Shown: positions 17,975 to 26,669, counted from the stretch's first letter. The stretch is DNA of 64,000 nt from Streptomyces tailanensis (GCF_008386495.1 NZ_VTHJ01000005.1:146924-210923), one strand, 5' to 3'. Notes: a model not told the origin generated them from the sequence alone. Numbers and translations: made by a program.

Positions 17975-18010
17975 GGTTCTGCCGGTGTACCGCTCAAGAA
18001 CCGGCAAGAA
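17975..18010. promoter_or_regulatory. Imperfect dyad in the vanA / catabolic operon divergent region
   Basis: GGTTCT-GCCGGT (17975-17986) is matched by ACCGGC-AAGAA (18000-18010) with a one-base indel, and GGTTCT also pairs with AGAACC at 17997-18002. It lies between the divergent vanA and the minus-strand operon, as expected for an operator. The binding protein is unknown. Nothing else is recognised in 18031-18303. Confidence 0.35.
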
Positions 18011-18303
18011 ATTGGTGCGTTCATCAACAATAGTTACTCTTTCGGACAATCGCGGCAGTGCCGCGATCAGACGTGTTCGCCGCATCCATCAGCGGCCGCC
18101 TCAGGAGTGATCCACCCAGCGGCGCTACTCCGCAGCCCCTGCCAGTGCTGAGCAAGGCACATGACAAGGCCCTGACCAGCTCTTTCGCAGAGACGCTTCC
18201 GCCTGGCAGAAGCCGCCTTGCGTGGCAACCCCAGCCGTCAGGACCCTGATCCCAACCACGGCACGCGGGGCGATGACGCCCCGCCGACAGGGACGGGAAC
18301 CCC

Positions 18304-19368
18304 ATGCCTCACACCACCGCCTTCGCCAGGAACCAGTGGTACGTCGCCGCCTACGCCCATGAGGTCGGGCGGGAACTGCTCGGCCGGACGATTCTGGGTG
18401 AGCCGCTCGTCTTCTATCGGACGGAGGAGGACGGGACGCCCGTCGCGCTGCACGACCGGTGTGTGCACCGCCGGTACCCGCTGTCGAAGAGCGGGCTCGA
18501 CGGGGACCGGATCGTGTGCGGGTACCACGGGTTCACGTACGACACGACGGGCGCGTGTGTGTACGTGCCGGGGCAGAGGCGGATTCCGCGAACGGCGCGG
18601 GTCGCCTCGTACCCGGTGGTCGAGCAGGACGCGCTGATCTGGGTGTGGATCGGCGACCCGGCCCTCTCCGACCCGCAGACGATCCCGCGCGCCAAGCACC
18701 TGGACTCCCCCGGCTGGGTCACCGTGCGCGGCATGGAGCCGATCGACGCCGACTACGGGCTCCTCGTCGACAACCTGCTCGACCTCTCCCACGAGACGTA
18801 CCTGCACGGCGGATACATCGGAACCCCCGAGGTCGCCGAGACGCCGATCACGACGGAGGTCGACGAGGGGGCCGGGATCGTGCGGGTCAGCCGGCACATG
18901 GACGACGCCGAGTGCCCGCCCTTCTACGCCAAGTCCACCGGCATAGAGGGCCGGATCACCCGCTGGCAGGACATCGAGTACCACGCGCCCTGTCTGTATC
19001 TGCTGCACAGCCGGATCGCGCCCGTCGGCGTGCTGCCCGAGGCCGACGGCAGCGACCCGAACGGCTTCCACACCGAGATCACGTACGCCATCACGCCCTC
19101 CTCGGACGGCAAGGTGTACGACTTCTGGATGGTCTCGCGCGACTGGGCGACCGAGGACGACGAGGTCACCGAGTTCCTCAGGGGCAACAACCACACGGTC
19201 GTCATGCAGGACGTCGACGCGCTCAACCTCCTCCAGGAGACGCTCGGCACCGAGCGCACCGGCTACCAGGAGCTGAGCATCAACATCGACACCGGCGGTC
19301 TCGCCGCCCGCCGTATCCTCGCCCGGCTCATCGAGGAGGGCGAGAAGCCCATGGAGAAGGTCCAGTGA
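18304..19368 (+). CDS. vanA: Vanillate monooxygenase, oxygenase subunit
   Basis: A 354-aa Rieske non-haem iron oxygenase that O-demethylates vanillate (or a related methoxybenzoate) to protocatechuate and formaldehyde. The Rieske centre is HDRCVHRRYPL and CGYHGFTYD (about residues 51-82), and the mononuclear iron ligands are in LLDLSHETYLH (His-x4-His, about 160-165). Length and motifs match VanA. ATG 18304 has only a weak purine run before it. It is followed, with GTGA and ATGA overlaps, by a small gene and the reductase, so the three form one operon. Confidence 0.9.
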   Translation: MPHTTAFARNQWYVAAYAHEVGRELLGRTILGEPLVFYRTEEDGTPVALHDRCVHRRYPLSKSGLDGDRIVCGYHGFTYDTTGACVYVPGQRRIPRTARVASYPVVEQDALIWVWIGDPALSDPQTIPRAKHLDSPGWVTVRGMEPIDADYGLLVDNLLDLSHETYLHGGYIGTPEVAETPITTEVDEGAGIVRVSRHMDDAECPPFYAKSTGIEGRITRWQDIEYHAPCLYLLHSRIAPVGVLPEADGSDPNGFHTEITYAITPSSDGKVYDFWMVSRDWATEDDEVTEFLRGNNHTVVMQDVDALNLLQETLGTERTGYQELSINIDTGGLAARRILARLIEEGEKPMEKVQ

Positions 19369-19535
19369 CGTCACCGACCGGAGAGGTCTACCGCATCGAC
19401 TGGCTGCCGGGCACCGACATCCTGCACGGCACATGTCACTGCGGGCGTGAGCACACCGCGCAGGACCCGATCGAGATGTGGGAGTGGATGCTCGCCCATC
19501 CGCAGGGACACGAGCCACAAGGAAACACCTCATGA
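19365..19535 (+). CDS. Small protein between vanA and vanB
   Basis: A 56-aa protein (beginning TSPTGEVYRIDWLPGTD after the GTG) with a CHCG segment followed by Glu/His (CHCGREHTAQDP) and WEWMLAHPQGH near the end. It overlaps vanA by 4 bp and vanB by 4 bp (GTGA and ATGA), so it is almost certainly translated. The Cys/His pattern could bind a metal. I do not recognise a characterised family; its place suggests an accessory role to the oxygenase. Confidence 0.8.
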   Translation: MTSPTGEVYRIDWLPGTDILHGTCHCGREHTAQDPIEMWEWMLAHPQGHEPQGNTS

Positions 19536-20467
19536 CCGTGTACGAAGCCGAACTCGTCGTCGAGGGCCGGGAGTTCGCGGCCGACGGCGTGCTCGCCCTC
19601 ACCCTCCGCCACCCGCTGGGCGAGGAACTCCCGGCCTGGGAGCCGGGCGCGCACATCGATGTGCTGCTGGGGCCCGAGCTGGAGCGGCAGTACTCCCTGT
19701 GCGGCGACCCGGCGGACCGGCACAGCTGGCGCATCGGGGTCCTGCGGGAACCGGAGGGGCGCGGCGGATCCGCCTATGTGCACGCCGAGTTGAAGCCGGG
19801 CGACAAGGTCCGGGTGCGCGGGCCGCGCAACAACTTCGCTCTGGAGCCGGCGCCCCGCTACCGGTTCGTGGCCGGCGGCATCGGCATCACGCCCATCCTG
19901 CCGATGCTGGCGGCGGCCGAGGCAGCGGGCGCCGAGTGGTTCCTGCTGTACGGCGGGCGCAGTCGGCAGTCCATGGCGTTCCAGGAGGAGTTGGGGGCGT
20001 ACGGGGACAAGGTCACGGTCGCTCCGCAGGACGAGACGGGGCTGCTCGACCTGGGTTCGGTCCTCGACGACCTCCCCGAGGGCACCCTCGTCTACTGCTG
20101 CGGTCCGGGTCCGCTGCTCGACGCGGTCGAGGAGCGGTGCCCCGGGCGGGCGCTACGGGTGGAGCGGTTCCAGCCGAAGGAGCAACAGACCGGCCCGGAC
20201 AGTGAGTTCGAGGTCGTACTGGAGCGGACCGGCAAGACCCTGACCGTGCCCGTCGGTGTCTCCGTGCTCGACACCGTGCGGTCCGCCGGGGTCGAGGTGC
20301 TCTACTCCTGCGCCGAGGGCACCTGCGGGACGTGTGAGACGGACGTCCTCGACGGCACCCCCGACCACCGGGACTCGGTGCTCAGCGACGAGGAGCGCGA
20401 GGCCGGGGAGACCATGCTCATCTGTGTGTCCCGGTGCCGGGGCGCCCGACTCGTGCTCGACCTGTAG
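19532..20467 (+). CDS. vanB: Vanillate monooxygenase, ferredoxin reductase subunit
   Basis: A 311-aa phthalate-dioxygenase-reductase-like protein. An N-terminal FMN-binding barrel (RQYSLCGDP, about 54-62) is followed by an NAD domain (GGIGITPILPML about 113, YCCGPGPLL about 189) and a C-terminal plant-type 2Fe-2S ferredoxin with ligands in CAEGTCGTC and a final Cys in LICVSRCRG. It passes electrons from NADH to VanA. The start ATG overlaps the small upstream gene. Its last 50 bp overlap the convergent IclR gene. Confidence 0.92.
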   Translation: MTVYEAELVVEGREFAADGVLALTLRHPLGEELPAWEPGAHIDVLLGPELERQYSLCGDPADRHSWRIGVLREPEGRGGSAYVHAELKPGDKVRVRGPRNNFALEPAPRYRFVAGGIGITPILPMLAAAEAAGAEWFLLYGGRSRQSMAFQEELGAYGDKVTVAPQDETGLLDLGSVLDDLPEGTLVYCCGPGPLLDAVEERCPGRALRVERFQPKEQQTGPDSEFEVVLERTGKTLTVPVGVSVLDTVRSAGVEVLYSCAEGTCGTCETDVLDGTPDHRDSVLSDEEREAGETMLICVSRCRGARLVLDL

Positions 20468-21296
20468 CGGCGTCGGGCGGCACGGCCGGCGTCCGGCCCC
20501 CTGCCGTCCCGGCGACACCCAGGTCGGCCTCGATTCTGGCCACCGCGGCCAGGAGATGGGGAAGCAGGTCGCGGCGTACCGACTCCACGGAGTTGCGGCC
20601 GGCGTGGACGGGGATGTTCACGGCGGCCACCACCTCGCCGTCCCGGTCCCGCACCGGGGCGGCGACGGACCTGAGCCCCTCCTCCAGTTCCTGGTCGACG
20701 ATGGCGTACCCCTGCCGTCGTACGCGGCGCAGTTCGGCCCGCAACTGGTCCGGTGACACGACGGTGCGGCGAGTGAAGGGCTTGAGGTCGGCGTGGGCAA
20801 GCCGGGCGTCGATCTCGTCGTCCGGCAGATGCGCGAGGATCACCCGGCCGACCGAGGTGACATGGGCCGGGAAGCGGGTGCCCACGTTGATCGTCGCGGT
20901 CATGATGCGGCTGGTGGGGACCCTCGCCACGTACACGATGTCGTCGCCGTCGAGGACGCACAGCGAGGACGACTCCCCCACCTGCGCGACCAGCCGCTCC
21001 AGGTGCGGCTCGGCGAGGTCGGACAGGGTGAAGCTCGACAGGTACGCGTAGCCGAGTTCGAGCACGCGCGGGGTCAGCCGGAACAGACGGCCGTCGGTGT
21101 GGACGTACCCGAGGTCGACAAGGGTCAGCAGGAAGCGGCGGGCGGCCGCCCTGGTCAGCTCGCAGGTGCGGGCGACCTCGCTCAGCGTCAGCGAGGGATG
21201 CTCGGCGTCGAAGGCGCGGAGCACCGCGAGGCCCCGCTCGAAGGACCGGACGAAATGCGGTTCGCGGGCTCCACCGAACCGGGCTCGATCTGGCAT
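20418..21296 (-). CDS. IclR-family regulator (PcaR/PcaU-like)
   Basis: A 292-aa regulator. The N-terminal winged helix begins FVRSFERGLAVLRAFDAEHP, with recognition segment LSEVARTCELTRAAARRFLL. A C-terminal GAF-like IclR domain follows (VGESSSLCVLDGDDIVYVAR, TINVGTRFPAHVTSVGRV, EEGLRSVAAPVRDRDGEVVA). This subgroup often senses protocatechuate-type aromatics. ATG 21296 is chosen because GGAGG stands 5 bp before it, though the frame reaches 21374 through the promoter repeats. It is convergent with vanB and divergent from the ABC operon, so control of either or both is plausible. Confidence 0.9.
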   Translation of the reverse strand: MPDRARFGGAREPHFVRSFERGLAVLRAFDAEHPSLTLSEVARTCELTRAAARRFLLTLVDLGYVHTDGRLFRLTPRVLELGYAYLSSFTLSDLAEPHLERLVAQVGESSSLCVLDGDDIVYVARVPTSRIMTATINVGTRFPAHVTSVGRVILAHLPDDEIDARLAHADLKPFTRRTVVSPDQLRAELRRVRRQGYAIVDQELEEGLRSVAAPVRDRDGEVVAAVNIPVHAGRNSVESVRRDLLPHLLAAVARIEADLGVAGTAGGRTPAVPPDAATGRARVGRPGTGTHR

Positions 21297-21312
21297 CGTC
21301 GCCTCCACGAGG

Positions 21313-21434
21313 ACGCACAAGCACGCACGAGGACGCACGAAGACGCACCCTGAAAATGCGCGCTCTGTACGCACGGAAATGCTCTGTACGCATGAAAATG
21401 CGCTCTGTACGCACGGAAGTGCGCTCTGCGCACG
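21313..21434. repeat. Helically phased repeat array between IclR gene and ABC operon
   Basis: ACGCAC recurs at 21313, 21323, 21333 and 21343 (10-bp spacing). A longer unit GCTCTGTACGCA then starts at 21362, 21381 and 21402, with a degenerate copy GCTCTGCGCAC at 21423 (spacing 19, 21, 21). The copies face one side of the helix, as expected for cooperative binding of a regulator. Confidence 0.7.
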
Positions 21435-21591
21435 CTAGGAGCACACTTCTGCAACTGTCAACGGCCTCGCACGGCAAGGCCATTGACCCGCACCCGGCGG
21501 CGTTCTACCTTCCGGCTGAGCACTTCTGTACGGTCTGCGCACACTCGTGCGCGGAGCCTGTCGGCACACCCGGGTCTCCTCAGGAGGAGCC

Positions 21592-22557
21592 ATGCGTCGT
21601 CTGTTCGCCGGTCTCGGTACCGGTGCCCTCTTGGTCGCCGCGACGGCCTGCGGCTCGTCCGACTCCTCCGTGGCGTCGGACGATGCCTCCGGCGGTGTCA
21701 CCACCGTCAAGGTCGGCCTCATCCCGATCGTCGACGTCGCGCCCCTCTACCTCGGCCAGGAGAAGGGGATCTTCGAAAAGCACGGCCTGAAGCTGGAGTT
21801 CAGCGCCGCTCAGGGCGGTGCGGCGATCGTGCCGGGCGTCGCCAGCGGCCAGTTCCAGTTCGGGTTCTCCAACATGACCTCGCTGATGGTCGCCCAGACC
21901 AACGGTGTTCCCGTGCAGGCCGTCGCCAACGGCATCGCGTCCAACGGCGAGCAGGGCAAGGACTTCGAGGCCCTCATGGTCAAGAAGGGCAGCGCCATCA
22001 AGTCGGCCGACGGGCTGGAGGGCAAGAAGGTCGCCATCAACACCCTCAAGAACATCAACGAGACCGCGGTGCGCGAGTCGGTGCGCAAGGCGGGCGGCGA
22101 CCCCGACAAGGTGGACTTCGTCGAGCTGGCCTTCGACCAGATGCCGGCCGCTCTCGACAAGGGCCAGATCGACGCCGCGATGGTGGTCGAGCCGGCGACC
22201 GCCACCATCAAGGGCCAGGGCGGCGTGGTGATCGCCTCGCCCATGGTCGACGTCGCACCCAAGCTCACCGTCGCGATGTACTTCACCTCCACGCAGTACG
22301 CCCAGAAGAACCCGGAGGTGGTGAAGAGGTTCCAGGACGCCACCGCGGAGGCTCTCACCTACGCCGACGCCCACCCGGACGAGGCCCGCGAGGTCGTCAC
22401 GACGTACACGAAGATCCCGGCGGCGGTACTGGAGAAGGTGATCCTGCCGGAGTGGCCGGCCGAGGCCAACCGCCCCTCCATCGAGGCCCTCATGAAGCTC
22501 GGCGAGGCCGATGGCCTCTTCAAGGAGACGCCGGACCTGGACAAGCTGCTGCCGTGA
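21592..22557 (+). CDS. ABC importer substrate-binding lipoprotein, NitT/TauT (SsuA-like)
   Basis: A 321-aa extracytoplasmic binding protein. Its lipoprotein signal ends in ATAC at about residue 20. The mature part is a NMT1/SsuA-type fold (VGLIPIVDVAPLYLGQEKGI, GFSNMTSLMVAQTNGVPVQA, DGLEGKKVAINTLKN). The family carries sulfonates, taurine, nitrate, pyrimidines or aromatic acids; the vanAB neighbourhood hints at an aromatic acid but this is inference. AGGAGG precedes ATG 21592. It overlaps the next gene by GTGA. Confidence 0.9.
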   Translation: MRRLFAGLGTGALLVAATACGSSDSSVASDDASGGVTTVKVGLIPIVDVAPLYLGQEKGIFEKHGLKLEFSAAQGGAAIVPGVASGQFQFGFSNMTSLMVAQTNGVPVQAVANGIASNGEQGKDFEALMVKKGSAIKSADGLEGKKVAINTLKNINETAVRESVRKAGGDPDKVDFVELAFDQMPAALDKGQIDAAMVVEPATATIKGQGGVVIASPMVDVAPKLTVAMYFTSTQYAQKNPEVVKRFQDATAEALTYADAHPDEAREVVTTYTKIPAAVLEKVILPEWPAEANRPSIEALMKLGEADGLFKETPDLDKLLP

Positions 22558-23387
22558 AGGACAAGCAACTCGAAGACGCCCGCCCGAGGTCGGTGTCTCC
22601 CACTTCTGGCCGCCCGGGGCTGACCAACGCCGCCCTGGGCGCGGCCGGGCTCGCGGGATTCCTCGCCGTGTGGGAGGCGGTCCCGCGACTCGGCCTCGTC
22701 GAGGACGACTTCTTCCCGCCGGTCAGCCGGGTCGCCGACGCGCTCGCCACCGAACTCTCCGACGACACGTTCTGGACGGCGCTCGGGGACACGCTCACCG
22801 GCTGGGCGGTCGGTCTTCTCATCGCGGTGACCGCCGGGATCCTGACCGGAGTCGTCATCGCCGTCGTGCCGTATCTGCGCGAGGCGACGGCCTCCACGAT
22901 CGAGTTCCTGCGCCCGATCCCCTCGGTCGCCCTGATCCCCCTCGCGGTCCTCCTGTACGGCACCGAACTGCAGTCGGTGCTCCTGCTGGTGGTCTACGCG
23001 TCCTTCTGGCAGATCCTGATCCAGACCCTGTACGGCGTCCAGGACGTCGACCCGGTCGCCGAGGAGACCGCCCGCTCCTACGGCCTCGGCCCCTGGGCGC
23101 GGGTGCGGCACGTCCTGTGGCCCACCGCTCTGCCGTACGTCATGACCGGCGTCCGGCTGGCCGCCGCCGTGGCCCTCATCCTGGCCGTGACCGCCGAACT
23201 CGTCATCGGCGCACCGGGGTTGGGCGCGCGCATCGCGGTCGCCCAGACCTCTCAGGCCGTGCCGGAGATGTACGCGCTGGTGGTGGTCACCGGGGTGCTG
23301 GGGCTGCTGATCAACGTGGGCGCGCGGACGGTGGAGCGGCGGGCGCTGGCCTGGCACCAGTCGGTGCGCGGGGAGGTGGCGGTGTGA
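22554..23387 (+). CDS. ABC importer permease, SsuC-like (first)
   Basis: A 277-aa inner-membrane permease with about six helices and the EAA loop contacting the ATPase (EETARSYGLGPWARVRHVLWP, about 175-195). GTG 22554 overlaps the stop of the binding-protein gene, and its own stop overlaps the next permease, so the four genes form one coupled operon. Two different permeases imply a heterodimeric channel. Confidence 0.9.
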   Translation: MKDKQLEDARPRSVSPTSGRPGLTNAALGAAGLAGFLAVWEAVPRLGLVEDDFFPPVSRVADALATELSDDTFWTALGDTLTGWAVGLLIAVTAGILTGVVIAVVPYLREATASTIEFLRPIPSVALIPLAVLLYGTELQSVLLLVVYASFWQILIQTLYGVQDVDPVAEETARSYGLGPWARVRHVLWPTALPYVMTGVRLAAAVALILAVTAELVIGAPGLGARIAVAQTSQAVPEMYALVVVTGVLGLLINVGARTVERRALAWHQSVRGEVAV

Positions 23388-24172
23388 GTGGCGGCTTGAA
23401 GGGCGTCCTGCTCCGGTTGCTGTTCGTCGTCTCCCTGCCCCTGGTCCTGGTCACCGCCTGGTGGCTCGCGTCGGACGACAGCACTGACGTGTACTGGCCG
23501 CCCCTGCGCACGATCCTCACCGCCTTCCCGGACGTCTGGACGGGGGAGCGGCTGCGCGCCGACGTCCTGCCCAGCGTGCTGCGGCTCCTCGCCGGTTACA
23601 CCTCGGCGGCCGTGGTCGGCCTCGCGCTCGGCACGGTCATCGGCTCCTACCGCCGGGTGCGGGCGGTGTGCGAGCCGGTCCTTGAGTTCCTGCGGGCGGT
23701 GCCGCCGCCGGTCCTGGTCCCGGTCATCATGCTGTTCGCGGGCATCGGCGACACGATGAAGATCGCCGTGATCGCGAGCGGCTGTGTGTGGCCCATCCTC
23801 CTCAACACGGTCGAGGGCGTACGAGCGGTGGACTCGGTGATGTCCGAGACGGCACGGTCGTACGGCATCACGGGCACGGCACGGCTGCGGAACGTCGTCC
23901 TGCGCTCGGCGAGCCCGCAGATCTTCGCGGGGCTGCGCCAGGCGCTGTCCATCGGCATCATCCTCATGGTCATCAGCGAGATGTTCGCGGCCAGCAACGG
24001 TCTGGGCTTCACCATCGTCCAGTTCCAGCGCGGCTTCGCGATCCCCGACATGTGGACCGGGATCCTCGTCCTCGGTCTGCTCGGGTTCGCGCTGTCCGTC
24101 GTGTTCCGGCTGGTCGAGCGGCGCGTGCTCGGCTGGTACCACGGTCTGCGCGCGTCCTCCCGGCGATCGTAG
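23384..24172 (+). CDS. ABC importer permease, SsuC-like (second)
   Basis: A 262-aa permease related to the preceding one, with the EAA loop SETARSYGITGTARLRNVVL (about 160-180) and helices typical of BPD_transp_1. GTG 23384 overlaps the previous stop. It pairs with the first permease. Confidence 0.9.
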   Translation: MSGGLKGVLLRLLFVVSLPLVLVTAWWLASDDSTDVYWPPLRTILTAFPDVWTGERLRADVLPSVLRLLAGYTSAAVVGLALGTVIGSYRRVRAVCEPVLEFLRAVPPPVLVPVIMLFAGIGDTMKIAVIASGCVWPILLNTVEGVRAVDSVMSETARSYGITGTARLRNVVLRSASPQIFAGLRQALSIGIILMVISEMFAASNGLGFTIVQFQRGFAIPDMWTGILVLGLLGFALSVVFRLVERRVLGWYHGLRASSRRS

Positions 24173-24195
24173 TGAAGCTTGAGAAGGGGCGAACC

Positions 24196-24990
24196 ATGCA
24201 CGCCTTGCTTGAGGTATCGGGCCTGCGCAAGGTCTACGAGGGTTCCGGGCGCCGTGTGGAGGCGGTGCGGGACCTCACCTTCACCGTCGACGCGGGCGAA
24301 CTCGTCTGTTTGGTGGGCCCGTCGGGCTGCGGCAAGACCACGCTGCTGAAGTGCGTGGCGGGCCTGCTGAACCCGACAGCCGGCGAAGTCCTCCTCGGGG
24401 GACGGCCGGTGAGCGGGCCGCCGCCGGGTATGGCGGTCGTCTTCCAGGAGTACGGCCGCAGCCTGTTCCCCTGGATGCGGGTCCGCGACAACGTCGAACT
24501 GCCGCTCAAGCAGAAGAAGTTGAGCAGGTCACGCCGCCGCGAGCTGGTCGACGACGCCCTCACCTCGGTCGGCCTCTCCGACGCGGCGGGGGCGTACCCC
24601 TGGCAGCTGTCCGGCGGTATGCAGCAGCGGGTCGCCATCGCCCGGGCGCTCGCGTACGAGCCGGACGTGCTGCTGATGGACGAGCCGTTCGCCGCGGTCG
24701 ACGCGCAGACCCGCGCCGACCTGGAGGACCTCGTGCGCGGCCTCTGGCGGGAGCGTGGCATCACGATCCTCTTCGTCACCCATGACATCGACGAGGCCGT
24801 CTATCTCGGCGAGCGGGTCCTGATCCTGTCCGCCTCCCCCACGGTCGTACAGGAGCAGCTCAAGGTCGATCTGCCGGTCGAACGCGACCAGTTGCACACC
24901 CGGGTGGCCCCGCGCTTCGCGGAGCTGCGTACACATGTGTACGAGCAGATCCAGGCGGCGAAGCGGGGAGTTCCGCTGAGCAAGGACTGA
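24196..24990 (+). CDS. ABC importer ATPase, SsuB/TauB-like
   Basis: A 264-aa ATP-binding subunit. Walker A is GPSGCGKTT (about 42-50), the Q loop is in FQEYGRSLFPWM, the signature is LSGGMQQR (about 138), Walker B is VLLMDEPF (about 158) and the switch His is in VTHD. It drives the importer encoded just upstream, 23 bp after the second permease. Confidence 0.95.
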   Translation: MHALLEVSGLRKVYEGSGRRVEAVRDLTFTVDAGELVCLVGPSGCGKTTLLKCVAGLLNPTAGEVLLGGRPVSGPPPGMAVVFQEYGRSLFPWMRVRDNVELPLKQKKLSRSRRRELVDDALTSVGLSDAAGAYPWQLSGGMQQRVAIARALAYEPDVLLMDEPFAAVDAQTRADLEDLVRGLWRERGITILFVTHDIDEAVYLGERVLILSASPTVVQEQLKVDLPVERDQLHTRVAPRFAELRTHVYEQIQAAKRGVPLSKD

Positions 24991-25033
24991 CCTCCGGCGC
25001 CGTCGGCGACCTGAACGCCGGCGGCGCCGGAGG
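24991..25033. terminator. Bidirectional hairpin terminator
   Basis: A perfect 12-bp inverted repeat (CCTCCGGCGCCG at 24991-25002, complement at 25022-25033) with a further inner stem begins right after the ATPase stop and precedes the convergent gene's end. Confidence 0.75.
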
Positions 25034-25042
25034 GGGCGCGCC

Positions 25043-25768
25043 TCACTGGTGGGGTGAGGGCACCACGCTGAGATGGCTCGCGGTGGTGCGGCGCGGGCGG
25101 CGGGACCTGCGGTGCGTGTCGGACGGGCGGCCGGCCTCGCGCAGGACGAGGGTCATACGGGTGTAGCCCAGGTCGCGGAGGGTGTCGGGGGTCTCGTCGA
25201 TCACCCGGCAGTCCGTGGCGCCCCAGCGCGGGTCGGGGTGGACCAGCGGGCGTACGGCGCCGTCGCGCTGGACGGCCTCGGGGCCGACCGTACGGAGCCA
25301 GTGGGGCAGGCCGTGCCGGTAGGCGGCGTCCATGATGGGGTCCTGGGCGATGTCGCGGCGGATGGACTGCAGGCCGCCGTCCTGAGCGTGCCGCTCCACG
25401 GCGGCGGCGAAGTGGGCGAGCATCGGCAGGCACCAGCCGGCCTCGTGGTCGCCGAGGACCGTGGCGGCGTCGGGGTGGAAGAGCACGAAGCGCAGGAAGT
25501 TGTCCCCCGGCATGGCCGTCGGGTGTGGTCCCACGGCGCCGAAGAGCGCCCGGAACGCGGAGTTGGTCAGGATGACGTCCCAGCGGTGGTCGAGGACGAC
25601 GGACGGGAAGGAGACGGCCTCCAGCAGCGTGGCGTAGTCGTGGAGGTACGCCTGCGCTTCCTGGGCTTCGAGAGTGTCGGGGACGGCCTGCGGTACCGAC
25701 CGCTGCCCTCCTGCCTGATATGCCATCGGGAGGTCACCCCTCTTGCCTATGCGGCCTTCACGCGGCAC
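25043..25768 (-). CDS. MmyB-like ligand-binding protein without DNA-binding domain
   Basis: A 241-aa protein whose core (YATLLEAVSFPSVVLDHRWD, NSAFRALFGAVGPHPTAMPG, NFLRFVLFHPDAATVLGDHE) matches the PAS-like MmyB transcription-regulator ligand-binding domain, which usually follows an N-terminal helix-turn-helix. None is present here, so it may act with another DNA-binding protein such as the XRE regulator transcribed away from it. GTG 25768 is chosen because AAGGAGG lies 6 bp upstream; the ATG at 25726 has no such site. The C-terminal tail is Arg-rich. Confidence 0.8.
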   Translation of the reverse strand: MPREGRIGKRGDLPMAYQAGGQRSVPQAVPDTLEAQEAQAYLHDYATLLEAVSFPSVVLDHRWDVILTNSAFRALFGAVGPHPTAMPGDNFLRFVLFHPDAATVLGDHEAGWCLPMLAHFAAAVERHAQDGGLQSIRRDIAQDPIMDAAYRHGLPHWLRTVGPEAVQRDGAVRPLVHPDPRWGATDCRVIDETPDTLRDLGYTRMTLVLREAGRPSDTHRRSRRPRRTTASHLSVVPSPHQ

Positions 25769-25835
25769 CTTGATCCTCCTTCCCCGGCTCAGTCGTGTCA
25801 ACTATCGTGGCATTCGGCGCCCGTTGACGGCTGAA

Positions 25836-25857
25836 TCTCGCCACAGTTGTGGCGAGA
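25836..25857. promoter_or_regulatory. 22-bp palindrome between divergent MmyB-like and XRE genes
   Basis: TCTCGCCACA is followed after GT by its exact complement TGTGGCGAGA: 10-bp arms with a 2-bp centre. It lies in the divergent promoter region and is a likely binding site for the XRE protein or a related regulator. Confidence 0.6.
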
Positions 25858-25999
25858 CCTGGATGAGAGTTCGACAGAACCGCTAGTCTCCCCGCAGTTC
25901 ACGGTGTACTTGCCGGGACCAGGGTCTCGCGCCAGGCTTGGATCCACGGATTCCGCAGTACCGCGAAATTGGCCTGAGAGAGACGTAGGAGATCTGTCG

Positions 26000-26656
26000 G
26001 TGACGGAGGGCTTCGAGGTTCCGGACGCCACGGCGACGGTTCTGTTGCCGGCCGTCGTGGCCCGTGTCACCGCGCTGACCGACAGGCTGGGCGTGGCGCA
26101 CGCGGAGGTCTTCGACACCCGACGACTCTCGGTCGCGTCCGGCGTGCCGGAGGCGGTGGTGAAGGCGCTGCTCAGCGGGCAGCGCGCCGGCGAGCCGGAC
26201 ATCCAGGCCCGTTTCCTGCAGCGCCTGGACCTGCTGCGGCGCACCAGACTCAAGCCCAACGGCCGCAAGTACACCCAGCAGGAGATCGCCGACGGCGCCG
26301 GCATGTCGCGTCAGCAGGCGGGCGCCCTCATCAACGGCGACCGGCGCCCCACGATGGAACACTGCGACGCCATCCAGCGCTTCTTCAGAGTGCACGCCGG
26401 TTTCCTCACCGCCGAGGATCCCGAGGCGCTGGCGAGCGCCCTGATGCGCACCGAGCAGGAGCTCCTCCAGCAGCTCGCCGACCGTGAGCGGGCGGCAGCC
26501 GAGGCCGCCGACGACCCGCTGCAGCGGCTGCTGCAGAACCACGGTGTGCGCTCCATCGCCTGGCGGGCAGCCCAGTTGCCCACCGACCAGCACCGCGACA
26601 AGGTGGCGGAGTGGCTGGACATGCTGCTGGAGAGCGTCAAGCGGCCCGAGTCCTGA
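26000..26656 (+). CDS. XRE-family helix-turn-helix regulator
   Basis: A 218-aa cytoplasmic protein. The Cro/C1-type helix-turn-helix lies mid-protein (KYTQQEIADGAGMSRQQAGA, about residues 92-120), followed by a long charged, probably coiled helix (TEQELLQQLADRERAAAEAA). GTG 26000 has AGGAG 8 bp before it; the longer open frame has no family-like residues. It is followed 13 bp later by an ImmA/IrrE-type peptidase. Such pairs commonly work as a repressor plus the protease that removes it, or as an antitoxin-like unit. Confidence 0.85.
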   Translation: MTEGFEVPDATATVLLPAVVARVTALTDRLGVAHAEVFDTRRLSVASGVPEAVVKALLSGQRAGEPDIQARFLQRLDLLRRTRLKPNGRKYTQQEIADGAGMSRQQAGALINGDRRPTMEHCDAIQRFFRVHAGFLTAEDPEALASALMRTEQELLQQLADRERAAAEAADDPLQRLLQNHGVRSIAWRAAQLPTDQHRDKVAEWLDMLLESVKRPES

Positions 26657-26669
26657 CCGGGGGAGAACT

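Noticed and set aside
21313..21434. Possible CRISPR array
   Set aside because: Units are 10-21 bp with no unique spacers and no cas genes nearby; it fits phased regulator sites.
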